From assembly GCA_946478765.1 (NCBI GenBank), contig CAMLDH010000220.1:1-6535 (forward strand): a stretch of DNA of 6,535 nt, read 5' to 3'. Position 1 is the stretch's first letter, and each line of letters starts with the position of its first letter. Source of the DNA: an uncultured Oxalobacteraceae bacterium. Lineage in GTDB: Bacteria > Pseudomonadota > Gammaproteobacteria > Burkholderiales > Burkholderiaceae. The notes beneath the pieces were generated by a model, which did not search any database, was not told where the DNA came from, and was given only the letters and a program-made list of their open reading frames with translations. The position numbers were made by a program, and so were the translations under genes. Positions 6,504-6,535 of this stretch are shown piece by piece.

Positions 6504-6535
6504 GGCTGCGAACTGATGAGTTGAAGGCGCATTAT

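Noticed and set aside
1..6535. Mobile element, CRISPR, tRNA/rRNA or novel defence system
   Set aside because: I found no direct-repeat arrays, no transposase or integrase motifs, no recognisable structured RNA gene, and no break in gene style. The region reads as ordinary core chromosome.

Overview
The window looks like chromosomal DNA from a betaproteobacterium of the order Burkholderiales, probably Oxalobacteraceae (Herminiimonas, Janthinobacterium or Herbaspirillum-like). That assignment rests on remembered gene order and protein character, not on a search. All seven genes lie on the minus strand and are tightly packed. They read from the right edge to the left: ubiE, a Tim44-like membrane protein gene, ubiJ (SCP2 family), ubiB, a TPMT-type methyltransferase gene, a sodium:solute symporter gene, and an FmdB-type zinc-ribbon gene. 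I see no tRNA, rRNA, CRISPR array, insertion sequence or other sign of recent transfer.

Right part (about 2624-6503): the ubiquinone block. UbiE does the C-methylation of the benzoquinol ring. UbiJ (lipid-binding SCP2 fold) and UbiB (ABC1 atypical kinase/ATPase, membrane-anchored) are accessory factors for the aerobic part of the pathway. In E. coli the order is ubiE-ubiJ-ubiB. Here a gene for a secreted or anchored Tim44-domain protein is inserted between ubiE and ubiJ. The ubiE stop codon overlaps that gene's ribosome binding site, and ubiJ and ubiB overlap by ATGA, so translation is probably coupled within each pair. A strong intrinsic terminator (perfect 10-bp stem plus T-tract) separates the Tim44-like gene from ubiJ and lies only about 10 bases from the ubiJ start. 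Transcription of ubiJB must therefore come from readthrough or from a promoter I could not identify.

Middle (about 1930-2592): a SAM-dependent methyltransferase of the TPMT superfamily follows ubiB after 31 bases. It is probably co-transcribed with ubiB and has no known role in the pathway.

Left part (1-1981): the symporter gene has its own good candidate promoter (TTGCGA-N16-TATAAT) and a strong ribosome binding site. Downstream of it, about 115 bases hold three consecutive inverted repeats before the small zinc-ribbon gene. The last is a 15-bp stem with a U-tail. It contains a TATAAT box in its loop and pairs over the likely fmdB ribosome binding site. This is the most intriguing non-coding structure here.

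Overall this is a housekeeping region. I found no convincing new defence or mobile system. The points most worth a second look are the regulatory arrangements before fmdB and ubiJ, and the Tim44-like gene inside the ubi cluster.
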